Positions 24,960 to 37,079 of a DNA stretch of 64,000 nt are shown one piece after another; within the stretch, counting starts at the first letter, position 1; each line of letters starts with the position of its first letter. The notes beneath the pieces are model-generated. The model did no database searches and was not told the DNA's origin. It saw only the letters and a list, made by a program, of their open reading frames with translations. Both the position numbers and the translations under genes were made by a program. Source of the DNA: Typhlomys cinereus (taxonomy: Eukaryota > Chordata > Mammalia > Rodentia > Platacanthomyidae); the NCBI GenBank assembly GCA_023101885.1, contig JALPQD010000390.1, positions 1,723,257 through 1,787,256 on the forward strand, read 5' to 3'.

Positions 24960-26353
24960 CAACTTCATCCCCTGCTCCTATTTGCATTATTTCTGCATAG
25001 AAAGATGTTTCAGATGTGAGCAGTGGAAGAGTCTTCATTCAGACTGTGATGTCCACATATCTACTCTGCCCACTGATCTTCTTACCTTCCTAGTCTCTTG
25101 TGAGTTGTTTCTTCTTTGTCTGCTCTTCTGATCATCCTGGAACTTAATCTGTGAGTATCCTCTCCTTAGTTAAATTTTATTGATATTAACACAGTGTAGA
25201 TGAGAATTGTATACTTATGTTCAAGAGAAGAAAAAAGAAAGGAGTAAAAGTAGTATTAGAGGGAGAAGTGGGGAGTTGACAGGTTTAGGAAGGATGTAAA
25301 GGACAACAGGGGTGAGACTATTCAGAATGTCCTGTTTATACTTATGGAAATATCAGAGAATTTAAATAAAAATAACAAATTTAATAATTAATAGAGGAAA
25401 ATTAAAAAGTTGTTTAAAATATAAGTAAATAAAACAAAAATTGATGTTCAGTAAATTTAAAGTTTTTTATCATTTCCCACATATGTAAGGATGTCAAATA
25501 TTTTCACATATTTGTAAACTTTCACTCCTTTGAAAGTATTTGCTGCATTCAATTAGTCCCTCACTAGGTATACATATATGTATACTGTTTTCATATTTAT
25601 TTCATGAGTTTTCCTCATTAGTGACCTCTTACATTATAGGTATAAAAGATTCCACCAGCTTAAGGTCTGAAATAGCAGTCATTTGCTAATTTTATTTCAT
25701 GCTTAGAAGCTGTTTAACTTGCTGTACAAGCTTTTTTTTTTTTTTTACTTACCTTTATTTAGCAACTTTATGGAAAATAAAATGACTGCAGGCTGTGGGC
25801 TTGTTTATCATTTGTACCTACTTTATTTCATTGCTATATAATGTTCTTATCACAAAGATTTCACTGCCACACTGTATTATATATTCAAATGAGGTATGAC
25901 ATAATCTCCAGCATTGATATTTCTGCCCGTGATGACTTCACTATCATAGATATTAAATGCTTCTGCATAAACTTTCAATGGCTTTAACATCATTATCATT
26001 ATCATCATCTTACAGATGTCATAAAATATTGCTGGAAATATCTCAGTTTATTAATATTACCATCTTTACAATAATAATTTTCCTGAACATTTACATAGAT
26101 CTGTCCTTTTCCCAGTACCTTACTGTCTCAAAACAAAATAAAAAACTCTAAATTTGAAGACATGTGAGTTGTAGCTCTTTTGAGCATATAAATGGTTGTG
26201 GGTTCATTCCGTACTACCAAAAAGAAAGGTGTAAAATTAATTATACTTGGCACAATTTTTTATTGTGCTATGCAAAAAATGCAATTTATGACAGGTGTAG
26301 CATAGAATTAGATCTCTGCTACCCTACAGCTCATACTAAGTTATGTTACTTAC
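24960..26353. other. Intergenic, no gene seen
   Basis: AT-rich, with a poly-T run at 25731-25746. The left part (24960-25190) may continue the L1 3' region split by SINE copy 3. No OR similarity until 26354. Confidence 0.5.
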
Positions 26354-27185
26354 AAATTAATAGGTTCAGCATTGGATTACAGTTGTGTGAAACACAGAAG
26401 CCACATGATTCTTTCCCAAGAAAGAAATTATTTTTTATTTATTTTGCTTCAAGTAAGTAATTATCAGAGAAAGGTAGTGACTCTCAGATGTTGAAAGGCA
26501 CAAATGGAAAAGGCTTTTTGTTTTCCTGATGAGGAACAGATGTTCAAAATGGCAGAGAGAATGGAGATAAGATGCTGTTATTGTGAAAGGGGCACCATTC
26601 AAGATGGAGCCAGCAAGAATGAATATAATAATCTCAATGTGATGTGTGTCACTACATGACAGGGATAAAATTGGGAAAAGTCACAAAAAGGTGATGGATT
26701 ATATTTGAGTTGCAGAAATCAAGCATACTCACATTATGTACAATGACAGCAGAATGCATATGGACCACCAAGGAGGCACAGCAGAGTCTTGGGGACATGA
26801 TAACTAGGTAGTGCAGAGGATTGCTGATAGCTACATAGCAGTCATAAGCCATTAAGGAGAGGAGAAAGCACTCAGTAGCAGCCAGAGAACAAAAAAGTAC
26901 ATTTGTGTGAACCAGCCCGAGAAGGAAATGTTCTTGGTGGATGTCAACAGGTGTGACGACAGTTGAGTAGCTGAGATCAAGGAATGAGAGTTGGATGAGA
27001 AAAAATTACATAGGGGTGTGAAGCAGGACATCAAGATGCATGATCACTATCATCCCCAAGCTCCCCAGTACAGTAGCCAAATCTGTAAGGAGAAACAGCA
27101 GAGAGAGTACCAGATGGACTGACTTGGAATCTGTCAGTCCCATCAGGATGAAACCAGAAACAATGATGTAGGTCCTGGTGTTCAG
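26354..27185 (-). pseudogene. OR-5: OR8H-like pseudogene
   Basis: A broken OR in at least three frames. The start codon reads CTG (27183-27185). The N-terminus then keeps [12 protein letters not shown] and LHTPM, with TM1 GN changed to GS. A frameshift follows in the TM2 region and others after [15 protein letters not shown] (ACDR-type change: DRY is DCY). The similarity ends near 26354 without the TM7/C-terminal part. It shares with OR-6 the unusual YVAIS in place of YVAIC and the segment '[19 protein letters not shown]', so it is closest to OR-6. The shared upstream element is not clearly present; a decayed trace may lie at 28370-28430. Confidence 0.92.
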
Positions 27186-27481
27186 AAACAGCACAAGATA
27201 ATTATATTTTCAGTGAATACATTTAATGCAACTTTATTATTTATGGCTCTTGTGTTCCCATAAAAATGTTGTAGGGCATATAAAAGATTAGCAAAAGGAA
27301 TCAAATACTAATTAAAATATGTGGTGCAATGATATTTATCAAAGTTATTTAACCTATAATGGAAGTTCAAATAATATACATATCTCTATTACAAAAATGA
27401 TCAATCAATACAGTTTTAAAAATACTGTGTGAAAGAACCAGATAGCAAAAATTTGTAAGAAATTTAGTGGTAAAAATTCAC

Positions 27482-27485
<4 letters not shown>

Positions 27486-27520
<35 letters not shown>
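27486..27520. repeat. (AT)n microsatellite
   Basis: A clean TA repeat upstream of OR-5. Confidence 0.9.
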
Positions 27521-27522
<2 letters not shown>

Positions 27523-27529
27523 TCAAATA

Positions 27530-28050
27530 CATTCCTAAATAATACTAAAAATTATTTATTGTGTACTTTTTTAAAGTATAAGTATTTCATGGAAAGTATT
27601 TTCTCAATACATGAAAGCAAATGGAAAATATAACACATTATATAGTGAGAATTTTTGGAATTCTTTTATTAAATAATTGCAAAAATCAATTTTCATGTAG
27701 ATGTAAAAGAAAGACATACATATCCCAGAATTTCAGGACACATGATGGTGTTACTATAGATGGTAATGTTGTATTTATTTTACCTTTAGTGAATTTTCAT
27801 AGTAGCAATGAATTATCTTAGTTGATTTTATCACACATGACCATTTAAGGATTCTAAATCTAATATGTATCTAGGAGGATTCAATTATATTTGAGGTGTA
27901 AAATTAATGACTAACAGTAGACAACAATTAGACGGGTTTTGATTTTAGTTGCTGATATAATATAGCTTCTTTTTAATGTTTGTAATTATTAAAGGAACTG
28001 TCTGCCAATCTCTTATACAGCAATTTTTGGCATATATATCCCTAATTTAG
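27530..28050. other. Upstream flank of OR-5, no gene seen
   Basis: AT-rich sequence. The frame at 27621-27821 has no recognisable feature. Confidence 0.5.
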
Positions 28051-28055
28051 GAAAT

Positions 28056-28136
28056 AGATTAGATAAATAGATAGATAGATAGATAGATGATAGATAGATA
28101 GATAGATAGATGATAGATAGATAGATAGATAATATA
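28056..28136. repeat. (GATA)n microsatellite, interrupted
   Basis: Tracts of tagatagatagata broken by single tgatag interruptions, followed by 'ttgatagataaataaa'. A typical tetranucleotide repeat. Confidence 0.9.
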
Positions 28137-28139
28137 AAT

Positions 28140-29049
28140 TGATAGATAAATAAACCTTTTAGTAGATGGCAAATTTCATAAATTGGTGTTATAGAAATTG
28201 ATTTCTATATAGGATGCAGAAAACTTTTTTTTAAAATCTGTGTATTCCTATATTGAAAAACTCCAGTTAATCATTAAGTTACAATTTTCTTTGAGATTTG
28301 TACAGTTCTGAGTTTATCTACATTCAGGTGATCTGAATTCAAGGAAAAACAACCTTGTCTGAAATGGACATGGTTCCTTCCCAATGCACTATTTTGCTGA
28401 TTGCATTCAAAGGTAGGAGAAATTTGAGTCTGCCACACAGACACAAGGGTTTAATTCAGCTTCACTGCATAGAACTTTCAAGTAGTCAGGTTTGGGAAAT
28501 TGAGAGCATTCTATAGTAAAAGGATTTACATTACTCTCGTGTTCTCTAGACACATTCAATTGTGACTAAATTCATCCATATTGTGTGTATGGTTCATGCT
28601 TCAACATGAAAGCAAATATATGTTATCCAAAAAAAATTAAGTAACAAGTGTTAGTCCCAGGAATCCTTAAAACATAACAGAATATTGTTAATGCACTTGG
28701 TTGTTCACCACAACTAAATGGAAAGTCCCTGTTTGTTCTAGGCACCACATTCTTGGGTTACAAGACATTGAGAAATCAAGCTCTATCTGATCTCAGTCCT
28801 TCTTGTTAGATGGCTTTTCATACTGCTGCTGGTAGGGGAGCAACTCAATGAATAGGTCTGCCCAGCTTTGGATACCCAAGAGATAAGATGATGACTTTTA
28901 TGACAAGTAGGCAAAATGCTACAAAAGTAATTGAACATTATGGATCTAGCCAACCACTGCGTTTATAAGAGGTTAACTCTCAACCCTACTGGAACTCATC
29001 TTGATACTGTCAACCTTATCAAATCTTTGTAGTTGAGAAAGAGATATGT
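28140..29049. other. Intergenic, no gene seen
   Basis: Mixed-composition DNA without recognised coding or SINE sequence. By position (1.1-1.3 kb before OR-5) the shared OR element should lie near 28300-28450, but only a weak likeness ('gctgattgcattcaaagg') is seen. Confidence 0.45.
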
Positions 29050-29066
29050 CCTATGGAGAGAATTTT

Positions 29067-29979
29067 TTTAAATTTATTTTTTTATTTCCACTCATACAAA
29101 CTTAGGTACACTGGTCCCCTCCCTCCCTCCAACCCCCGTTCCCTTATGTCCCTCTCCCCTCCTCCCTCCCTCCCCATCCCCTAGTGCCTCACCCTCCCAT
29201 CCCCGGAGCATCCTTTAATGTGCATGCCAAACTCTCCTCTGGATCCTCCTCTACAATGAGGTGCAAGGACCCAGTAGCATTTCCCAGAACCCTTTCCTGT
29301 GTTCCCCTTAAGCATAGGAACACTACTGTGACTCTCAATCCCTTGCCTCCAAGGATCCTAGTGCTTTTAGCAAATGCTAGATTTTGTGGGATCAGTAGTG
29401 TGTTGGACATTGCGCAAGGCATGCAAAGTCCAATTATGATTGCTTGGTCCCTAACTTGAGTGGAGTATCTTGCATGTCATTGCTCCTCCCATCCTTGTGC
29501 TCTTACAATCTCACCGCCCCCTCTTTCACAAATTTTCCTGAGCTTCAGGATGGAGAGGGATTAGGCTGGCCTAGTTCCAGGTGGTAGATATAGAGTCTCT
29601 GAAGCTCTGGATTATGGTTTGTTGATTGTTTTATCAGTTTTGCTGCTCCTACAATGCCCTTCACTCCATCCTGATGGGTATTGGATGTCACCTCCTGGCC
29701 AGTGATAAAAACCTGTTAAACTAGAATCTTGTTATAAGAGTATATTCAAAGGTAGATGGAATAAAAGTAGGAAACAGCAATGAGGGAGGGGTCAATCACT
29801 CATTTGTGAAATTGTTACTTTCTATCTGCCAGACTATATGCCCTCCCCTTCTAATAAGATCATATCCCATCAGTTGTAAATGATCAGGAAGAAAGTCTGT
29901 GAACTTAACCAAATGTCTCATTACTTACTTGCAGTCCTTGATGGTGGCCTATTTTCTCTGCTGTAACATGGTCCCCTCT
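29067..29979 (-). mobile_element. 5'-truncated L1 3' end, antisense, with target-site duplication
   Basis: Starts on the plus strand with a T-rich tract (the L1 poly(A) seen from the other strand), then a long pyrimidine-rich 3'UTR and a block that parallels 43658-44717. It is flanked by the 17-bp duplication cctatggagagaatttt at 29050-29066 and 29980-29996. About 0.9 kb long, so heavily truncated. Frames inside it are not genes. Confidence 0.88.
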
Positions 29980-30037
29980 CCTATGGAGAGAATTTTAACT
30001 GCTACTGTTATGCTATATTGTCATGGTGAAACATTGT

Positions 30038-30038
30038 C

Positions 30039-30066
<28 letters not shown>
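30038..30066. repeat. (AT)n microsatellite
   Basis: A TA repeat immediately right of the L1 insertion; a (GT)n run follows at 30113-30134. Confidence 0.85.
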
Positions 30067-30071
<5 letters not shown>

Positions 30072-30112
30072 TAAATGTAATACATTTGGAAATGGTATGT
30101 GTGTATGAGAAT

Positions 30113-30134
30113 GTGTGTGTGTGTGTGTGTGTGT
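30113..30134. repeat. (GT)n microsatellite, possible remnant of a SINE tail
   Basis: The GT run is followed by 'agtcacaaaggtgaatgggaaatcatccctcatgg', which faintly recalls the older SINE body in reverse, but no head is visible. Confidence 0.5.
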
Positions 30135-30299
30135 ACCAGAAGGCATTTGAGTGTATGTGCCTATAGAGTCACAAAGGTGAATGGGAAATCATCCCTCATG
30201 GATTCAAAGTGCTTAACTTCTGTAACTCCACCATTTGCCTTTATGTGTGTTTCTCTTTCGTTCAAGCACCCAGAAAAAAAAATGATTCATTAAGCTCTC

Positions 30300-31130
30300 C
30301 TTAAATTATTCAAGGATGTGTTTATCCCAAAATTCCAAAACTTTCCTCATTTCTTTCTACAGTCTCCAAAGGCCTAAGAAATATATGTTTAGGTTTTTCA
30401 CAAAACTCTGCATTCCTAATTTTACAAGAGCTGATGAAATGATAGAAAAGACAATGAAGAACTATCAAGATCCAAATTGTGGGCTGTGTTTAAGAAGGTC
30501 TTGGATTCTAATGCCCAGAGTGAAAATAAAAGGGGTAGTAAATTCAGATTTCTTTTTTTTTTTTTGCATTCAGATTTCTAATGTGAAGAATTTCATCATT
30601 TTCTGTCAAAACCAGTGAAAGACTTGAGCATTTATTTTGCTCCTACACTGATTAAATATTCATCTCACAGTTTGTAATGACAAAAAGATGATCAAATATT
30701 AGAATTTTAAATAATACAGAAAAATTAAAAAACATAAAGAAAAGGGCATAAATTATGTTTCTGAAAAAAAGTTTCTGCATATCATATACAGATGTATAAA
30801 CATACATTCTCAGTTATTCTGAGAAAAGTATTCAGTCTCCATAATTGTTACAGTATTTGTGTTCTTTACTAGCTGTTATTGTTTTGGAAATTGTCATATT
30901 GACAATTGTATATGATATTGGCATATACACATCTAGTATAACTAATTTCTAACTTAACAAGTTGATAAGTTGATACTATGATGGTACAAATAGAAAGCTA
31001 TCTTATGCAAGAATGGCAATGATATCTGAATCTCTACTCAGGCAAATTTATCAATTATATCATATAAAATAAAAGTTTGAACTTTGCATGAAATAGTGCT
31101 TGATGCAGTTCTAATCTAAAATTATATATT
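30300..31130. other. 3' flank of OR-6
   Basis: Non-coding. The segment near 30765-30800 ('gtttctgcatatcatatacag') belongs to a flank block also seen 0.75-1.2 kb downstream of OR-3, OR-4, OR-7 and, allowing for insertions, OR-8. Confidence 0.5.
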
Positions 31131-31420
31131 TTTTAATTTTGTGGGTTTTTTTACTCTTTCACTTTCATGCATGATACATGCTTTCACTACTATTGTGTCC
31201 CTTCTCCATCTCTGCCCAACTTCATATTTCCTCCTTTCCAATCAATATCACTCCTACTTTCAAATATTTTTGCATGTGTGGTCCACTGGGTTTCACCTGG
31301 GATGTCTCTATTGACAAGCATGTGATTGCTGAGGCATGGATGACTTATCAGTGGGTAATTATTGAGTTAATATATTTACTTATGCTGAAAACTTGTTTGG
31401 TTTAAAAACACAAATATTTA
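31131..31420 (-). mobile_element. Probable old L1 3'-end fragment
   Basis: Pyrimidine-rich stretch with text like that at 37080-37440 ('ttcaccccttg...', 'gatgtctctattgacaag'), of the general L1 3'UTR antisense type. Boundaries uncertain. Confidence 0.4.
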
Positions 31421-31593
31421 CACCATAAATTTAACATACATTTCGTGAATTGCAACTATCACATAGACACATAAAGTCATTTTTGCAATTGAAAGGCAAC
31501 ACAGACTTATAAACTAACCACTCAACTTTCAAGGAGAGACACTAAGGATGTACAAAATAGGAAAGAAAACGGTTTCAAAGTGAAGAAACAAAG

Positions 31594-32541
31594 TCATATT
31601 ATTTGTCTGCAGCCCTTTCTCTTCTTCACAATTCTCATGAAAGCACCTTTGACTTCTTTGTTTCTAAGACTATAAATGAGTGGGTTCAGCATGGGGATCA
31701 CAATTGTGTAAAACACAGAAGCCACCTGATCTTTTCCCAAGGAGTAGGACTTATTTGGTTTCAAATAAGTAAAGATCAGAGTACCATAAAAGATAGTGAC
31801 TCCCAGAAGGTGAGAGGCACAAGTGGAGAAGGCTTTTTGCTTTCCTGATGAGGAACTGATTTTCAAAATGGTAGAGAGAATGAACACATAAGATACTGTT
31901 ATTGTGATAAGGGACACCATCAGGATGGAGCCAGCAAGAATGAATACGATGATTTCAATGTGATGTGTGTCACTACATGACAGGGCTAAAATTGGGGATA
32001 TGTCACAAAAAAAGTGATGAATTATGTTCGAGTTGCAGAAATTGAGTACACTCACATTATGTACAATGACAGCCGAATGCATAGCTCCAATCACATAAGA
32101 CCCAGTGAGGAAGGCGCGGCAGAGTCTTGGGGACATGATAACTGGGTAGTGCAGAGGATTGCTGATAGCTACATAGCGATCATAGGCCATCGAAGAAAGG
32201 AGAAAGCACTCAGTAGCAGCCAAGAGAACAAAAAAATACATCTGTGTGAAACAGCCCGCGAAGGAAATGTTCTTGCTGGAAGTCATCAGGTTCTCTAAGG
32301 TTTTGGGTGTAATAACTGTTGAGTAGCTAAGGTCAAGGAATGATAGGTGGGTGAGAAAAAAGTACATTGGGGTGTGAAGCTGGGCATCCAGCTGAATGAT
32401 TAGTATCATCCCCGTGTTCCCCAGCACAGTCACCAGATATATGAGGAGAAACAGCAAAGAGATGGCCAACTGGATCTCCTTAGAGTCTGTCAGTCCCATT
32501 AGGATGAAGTCAGGAGCAATGGTGTCGTTCCTGGTATTCAT
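31594..32541 (-). CDS. OR-6: olfactory receptor, OR8H-like, intact
   Basis: A 315-residue single-exon class II OR. Sequon NDT (N5), NIS (N91), GN 41-42, LHTPMYFFL 55-63, Cys97/Cys179, [10 protein letters not shown] 236-245 and [13 protein letters not shown] are intact. Two oddities stand out: the TM3 motif reads [10 protein letters not shown], with Ser127 where nearly all ORs have Cys, and ECL2 gains a third sequon, NVS (N162). Both are shared with pseudogene OR-5, so they predate that duplication. The coding frame is otherwise undamaged, which argues that Ser127 is tolerated. The acceptor tttctcagcag ends at about 32559, before the ATG context. The upstream element is at 33642-33703. Confidence 0.96.
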   Translation of the reverse strand: MNTRNDTIAPDFILMGLTDSKEIQLAISLLFLLIYLVTVLGNTGMILIIQLDAQLHTPMYFFLTHLSFLDLSYSTVITPKTLENLMTSSKNISFAGCFTQMYFFVLLAATECFLLSSMAYDRYVAISNPLHYPVIMSPRLCRAFLTGSYVIGAMHSAVIVHNVSVLNFCNSNIIHHFFCDISPILALSCSDTHHIEIIVFILAGSILMVSLITITVSYVFILSTILKISSSSGKQKAFSTCASHLLGVTIFYGTLIFTYLKPNKSYSLGKDQVASVFYTIVIPMLNPLIYSLRNKEVKGAFMRIVKKRKGCRQII

Positions 32542-32559
32542 AGTGATCTGTCCTGGAAC

Positions 32560-33640
32560 TGCTGAGAAATCAGGAGAACATTGCAGTTGAATGACTTCTG
32601 TGTTTCATTTATATCCAAGCATTTTCACGACTGTGTTCCATTTTCTCATAGTTATTTACCTTTACAATGCATAATTACAAAAAAATCCTTTTCGCAACTT
32701 TTGTGTTTCGGTGTGTGTGCTGTCATTAAAACATGATATAATAAAGATCCAAAGACTCATAATTTCAATGACCTTGGTAGTGTTCTAAATTCTTTCTCTT
32801 AACAAAAAAATCATATCTATATTGTTTCCTACACTGTATTGTTACCGAGATCCACTCATTTAAAAACAGGAAATTGGTACAGATGCATTCAACACAAATG
32901 CATCTGAATTCTGTGTTTGTGTTTAAAATACATGGGTTAGAATGAAATTCTAACTATGCTTAGTTCAGTAATTCCAAACTATATGTTACAGACATCATTA
33001 GCAATTATAGAAAAGTAAACTGTTATTGTGCATTTTTGCTACAATTTATTAAAGTTTTTTCTATCATTGTTAGTAGACAGTATTGCAAAAGAGTATCAAT
33101 TATAGTCTAAATGTACCTTTTCCAGATTTATCACTTAGTCATTTAAATATGAATGAATATGAATGAAAAGACTTCACGCTTTTGTGATGAATGAAAGTCA
33201 AATTTCAATTGAAATAGCATATTCAAATTATGATAATTACTTTTGGAGTCTCCATTAAGTCCAACAAGAATTTAGATTCTGTTGCCACAAATTTCAGAAA
33301 TGACTTTGCTAAATGAAAAAATTATTTGTCAATATATGCTTTTAATACATTTCTGATATATTTCAGTTGATTTAAACCCTTACACAATTAATAATACTTA
33401 CTTTGACTCAGAGTGGATGAAAAGAAAATAAAACTTTCAAAAGGAAGTGCTTAAAATTTCTACTCTTAAATTTCCTCAAAGCTTAAAAATTATTCAGATC
33501 CTAATCACACAATTTTTTTTCTCAGTGAGCTCTGACATCAGTGAATCCCAGGGAGCAAATGCAAATATAAGCAAAGTGTGATGCTTCTCTCCTTTATAAT
33601 AACAGAGTGTGTTATGTAAGAGCAATGAGCACTACACATT
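32560..33640. other. Upstream flank / probable intron of OR-6
   Basis: AT-rich, non-coding, free of recognised repeats; lies between the OR-6 acceptor and the shared upstream element. Confidence 0.5.
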
Positions 33641-33641
33641 T

Positions 33642-33703
33642 GGTTATCCTCAGGGACCAATTTCCAACCATGACCTGTTTGCATCCTTTTAGACTCAAAG
33701 ATC
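33642..33703 (-). promoter_or_regulatory. Shared OR upstream element, OR-6 copy
   Basis: ggttatcctcagggaccaattt, then gtttgcatccttttagactc and aaagatcaat. More diverged on the right side but the core (minus strand TCCCTGAGGATAA) is kept. It lies 1.1 kb before the ATG. Confidence 0.45.
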
Positions 33704-33971
33704 AATTATTAATCCAGCAAAAGTTTTACTTTTTCCTTTTTCCTTAAGAGGATGATGACTTTTCCTGAGAGAGAGAGAGAGTGTATGCGTATGTGTATAT
33801 AGTAGTGTGTATAAAACAATATACACTGATCAAGTGAGAGTACAATTTTAAAACTAGAACGTTTTTAACTAGTGTAGAAGAGGAAATTTTTATTTTTGAG
33901 AAATATGTCGTTAAATTATCCAAAGCTTTCTCAAGGAGAATACTTAAATTTCAATGAATACTTTAAAAAGT

Positions 33972-33974
<3 letters not shown>

Positions 33975-34019
<45 letters not shown>

Positions 34020-34027
34020 ACACACAC
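33975..34027. repeat. (CA)n microsatellite
   Basis: About 25 CA units with one CAGACA interruption. Open frames across it are poly-His/Thr artefacts. Confidence 0.9.
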
Positions 34028-34102
34028 GATAAAGTAATAAATAAATTCAATACACCAAAATTTAAAGAAGTAAATAAATGTGATTTTAAACTCTATTTTT
34101 TT

Positions 34103-34361
34103 TGTATGTGTGTCTGTGTGTATCAGAGGGCACTGAGTATGCCTGTGGAGGTCCAAGGGCAATTTCAGAATCATCTTGAATTGTTCTACCTTCTTTATTT
34201 CTTTGCTCTAGAGTTTCCCAAACTCTACTTCCCAGGCCCTTAAGTGCAGGCTACCACCATTTCCAAAAACTGACATTTTTGCATGGACTCTGGGATCCCA
34301 ACTCAAGTGCTTCTGTTTACAAGACAAGAGTCAACACCTGAACCATCTCTCCAGCCCCATT
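34103..34361 (-). repeat. Older tRNA-derived SINE
   Basis: Reverse orientation: 'gtatcagagggcactgag...ggtccaagggcaatttcagaatc' to a head ending 'cctgaaccatctctccagcccc'. Same older subfamily as 12160-12436. Confidence 0.82.
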
Positions 34362-34758
34362 CTAAACTTTTAGTGGTTTGTTAACACAATTTAAAGTCCT
34401 TTCAATCACTATAGAATATTGAATATTTTTCCTAACATTTTCTTAGAGATTTCTATGATTATCACAGTATATAACTGATATCTCATTTTCATTTATAACA
34501 AATATTGCATTTTACGATCTGTCTTATGTTAGCCATTTATATATGCCATAATGTCTAGGAAGTTTTTATTGGCAATATCTCATACATCTCAAGTGGCCTG
34601 AAAACTTAAAGGCTCTGAACATCAATTTTTGCTCCTCCCAAGGATGGCTCATTCTCTGTTCTAATAGGTAATATCAGATAATTCATAAGCATCCAACACA
34701 TCTGTAATGTATTTTACTACTTTAGTATATATTTATCTTTTATTTCATTAAAAAAATT

Positions 34759-34980
34759 AGGGCTTGAGAGATGGCTCAGCAGTTAAAGCTCTGCCTTGCA
34801 ATTGGAACTGAATTCTGATCCCAGATCCCATGTAAAAACACCAGGTGTAAATTGGTGGCAGCTTGTATGCCTGTTTCTGGAAGGGATTTCAGGAGCAAAA
34901 CAAAAAAGGAGGTAGAAGCAAATCCAGGATGATTACTGAAGTCACCCTTGATCCTCCACAGAGACATACACTGCCCCATG

Positions 34981-35027
<47 letters not shown>
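34759..35027 (+). repeat. Older tRNA-derived SINE with long (CA)n tail
   Basis: Head gggcttgagagatggctcag, B-box-like 'gaattctgatccc', body with 'aagtcacccttgatcctccacagag', then (CA)n at 34982-35024. Forward orientation. Confidence 0.85.
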
Positions 35028-35029
<2 letters not shown>

Positions 35030-35580
35030 TAAGAAAAACACCATGCAAAAGACAACAGCGATTCTGAATCTAATAAGCATTTATAATAAATTTAGCATTG
35101 AAACACTATCACCATCTGTATATATTCAGGTCAAATTCACTTTTAAGTTATAATTAAAAAAATTATAATATGATTTCTGATAAAGATATTTTATTAATAT
35201 TTATTTTCTTCAAAGTGAGCTAGCAAAGGAAGTATATGAAAATTTGCATGGAAGAAAATAGTTCATTTCAGAACTATTCTTGGAAATCTTTATTAATTGT
35301 TGATCAAATCAGTGTCACATAGGCATCAAAAAACTTCATTAGGAAAGTGTTTTATACTCCAGCATTTCAAGACACAAGTTCTTGGTGTAGCTAATAATGC
35401 AGGCAGCTCTTGTCATTCCTCTAGATTATCTAACCAGAATTAGAGATTAATGCTGTTGCTGAAGACATTAAAAACCACATCCTGGATTTAAGATATAATG
35501 AAATAATGCCTACCTAGGTGGAAATTTCTACACTGCATGCCAATTACCATAGTGACCAAAGCTGTTATGCAGGCTGGTGG

Positions 35581-35614
<34 letters not shown>

Positions 35615-36278
35615 AAATAAGAAAAAAACATGAATTATTTTTTTTCTTCCCCAGTTGTGACCTTTAGGAATTATAATACTGTTATATCTGTAAAGGTCCA
35701 CAATCATGGAATGACTGATTTGGGTGTGATGAACCATTCCCTAGATTTAAGTCCTGCTCCACAGAAGGCAATCCATTGCTGGTACTGTAAACCTAGTCAA
35801 AATTACATGACAGAAATTCATAGTTCCTAGGAGGGAAACTTACGATTGTTAAGAACAGTTATCATAGCATCAAACTGATTTCCATGTATCTATGATTATA
35901 GTCAAGTGATACTCTGGTGGAATTCCAGGGCTAATTACAAAGCCCTTATGTTTACAAATCCCCACCTGATTTGTTTAAGACCCGCATGTCAGCTGCTTCT
36001 AGCTCTAGCTTAAGTTGTTCATAGAAACTTGCTAGACTCTGACCTAACCACACAGCACATCTTGTTTCACAATAGTTGTGAACCTGAACTGACTCCTTTT
36101 CTCCAAATCTGCAAAGCTAGCTAAAAACAATATCTGCCTGCAGTTACTTCTGTAACAGCCTCTAGGTTTCTTCTACTTTTCTGGCAGAGAATAAGAAGCT
36201 ACTCATCCTGACATTCTGGCCACAGTGTTTTTACTGGGACACCAGGGCTGTGGTCCCATAGGTAGATAACTTTTCTTC
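35030..36278. other. Intergenic, poly(A) tract at 35584-35612, no gene seen
   Basis: Includes an uninterrupted run of about 29 A followed by 'gaaaataagaaaaaaac', possibly the tail of an old retroposed sequence whose body I cannot identify. The rest has no recognisable coding content. Confidence 0.45.
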
Positions 36279-36292
36279 CTCATCCATTTTCT

Positions 36293-36596
36293 TTTTTTTT
36301 TTTTAATTTTTATTATTATTATTTATTCAACTGTGCGCATATGCGTGTGTATGTGTGCGCGCGCGTGTGTGTGTGTCTGTGTGTGTGTGTAGAACCACGG
36401 ACGAATTCGCGAACCACCATGGACGCCTCCACCTCCTTCTGTCCCGGGATTCACAGGCTCCGCCCTACCAGGACCAGAAGCGCAGGCCGCCCCCGCTTCC
36501 GCCTGGCGTCTATACTACGTGGGATCTGGGATCCGAACTCAGGACCTTCCGCCTGCAAGGCGGAGGCTTAACCCCTGAGCCACCTCTCCAGCCCCT
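36293..36596 (-). mobile_element. Young SINE copy 4 (short subfamily with 3-base insertion)
   Basis: Reverse orientation with a T-rich tail end at left. The flanks repeat ctcatccattttct exactly (36279-36292 and 36597-36610). It lacks 'ttgtttactctg' and has an extra 'tac' in 'ctatactacgtggg', shared only with copy 5. Confidence 0.93.
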
Positions 36597-37079
36597 CTCA
36601 TCCATTTTCTGATGTTGTATCCATCATTCCAGAAAAATGACACTATTAGCCTCAAGCGGAGAAGTCTCTGTTTGCAATGACAGGCAGCAAATGTATATAA
36701 CCATTTGTCAAAATACAGAGAAAAAGTAACAGAGTGCTGGGCCCTAAACATGACTTTATATTCTCTGTTCAGGAAACACCACAGAAATAAAGTGCAAGGG
36801 TCCTAAGAGAAGGAAGATTGGGCAAAATTTGAGAATAATCTGGATACCCACAGTGCTTTAGAGAACTTTTGTTGCTCTAATAGAATACACTGACCACATC
36901 AACCAAAGAAGGAAGGACTTGTTTTAGCCTGGTGTTCCAGAGGGATGGAGTTTGTCATGGCAGGTGAGACTTGGGTGACAGGAGAGAGGATTAGCCATAG
37001 CAGCAGGAACAGGAAGTTGGCTTACATTTTATCCATACTCAGGCAGCAAAAAGGTGTCTGGTCAGTAACAGCTCGTCTT

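Noticed and set aside
33975..34027. Poly-His/Thr coding possibility, and CRISPR-like repetition in the CA and GATA tracts
   Set aside because: They are simple dinucleotide and tetranucleotide microsatellites with no spacers.
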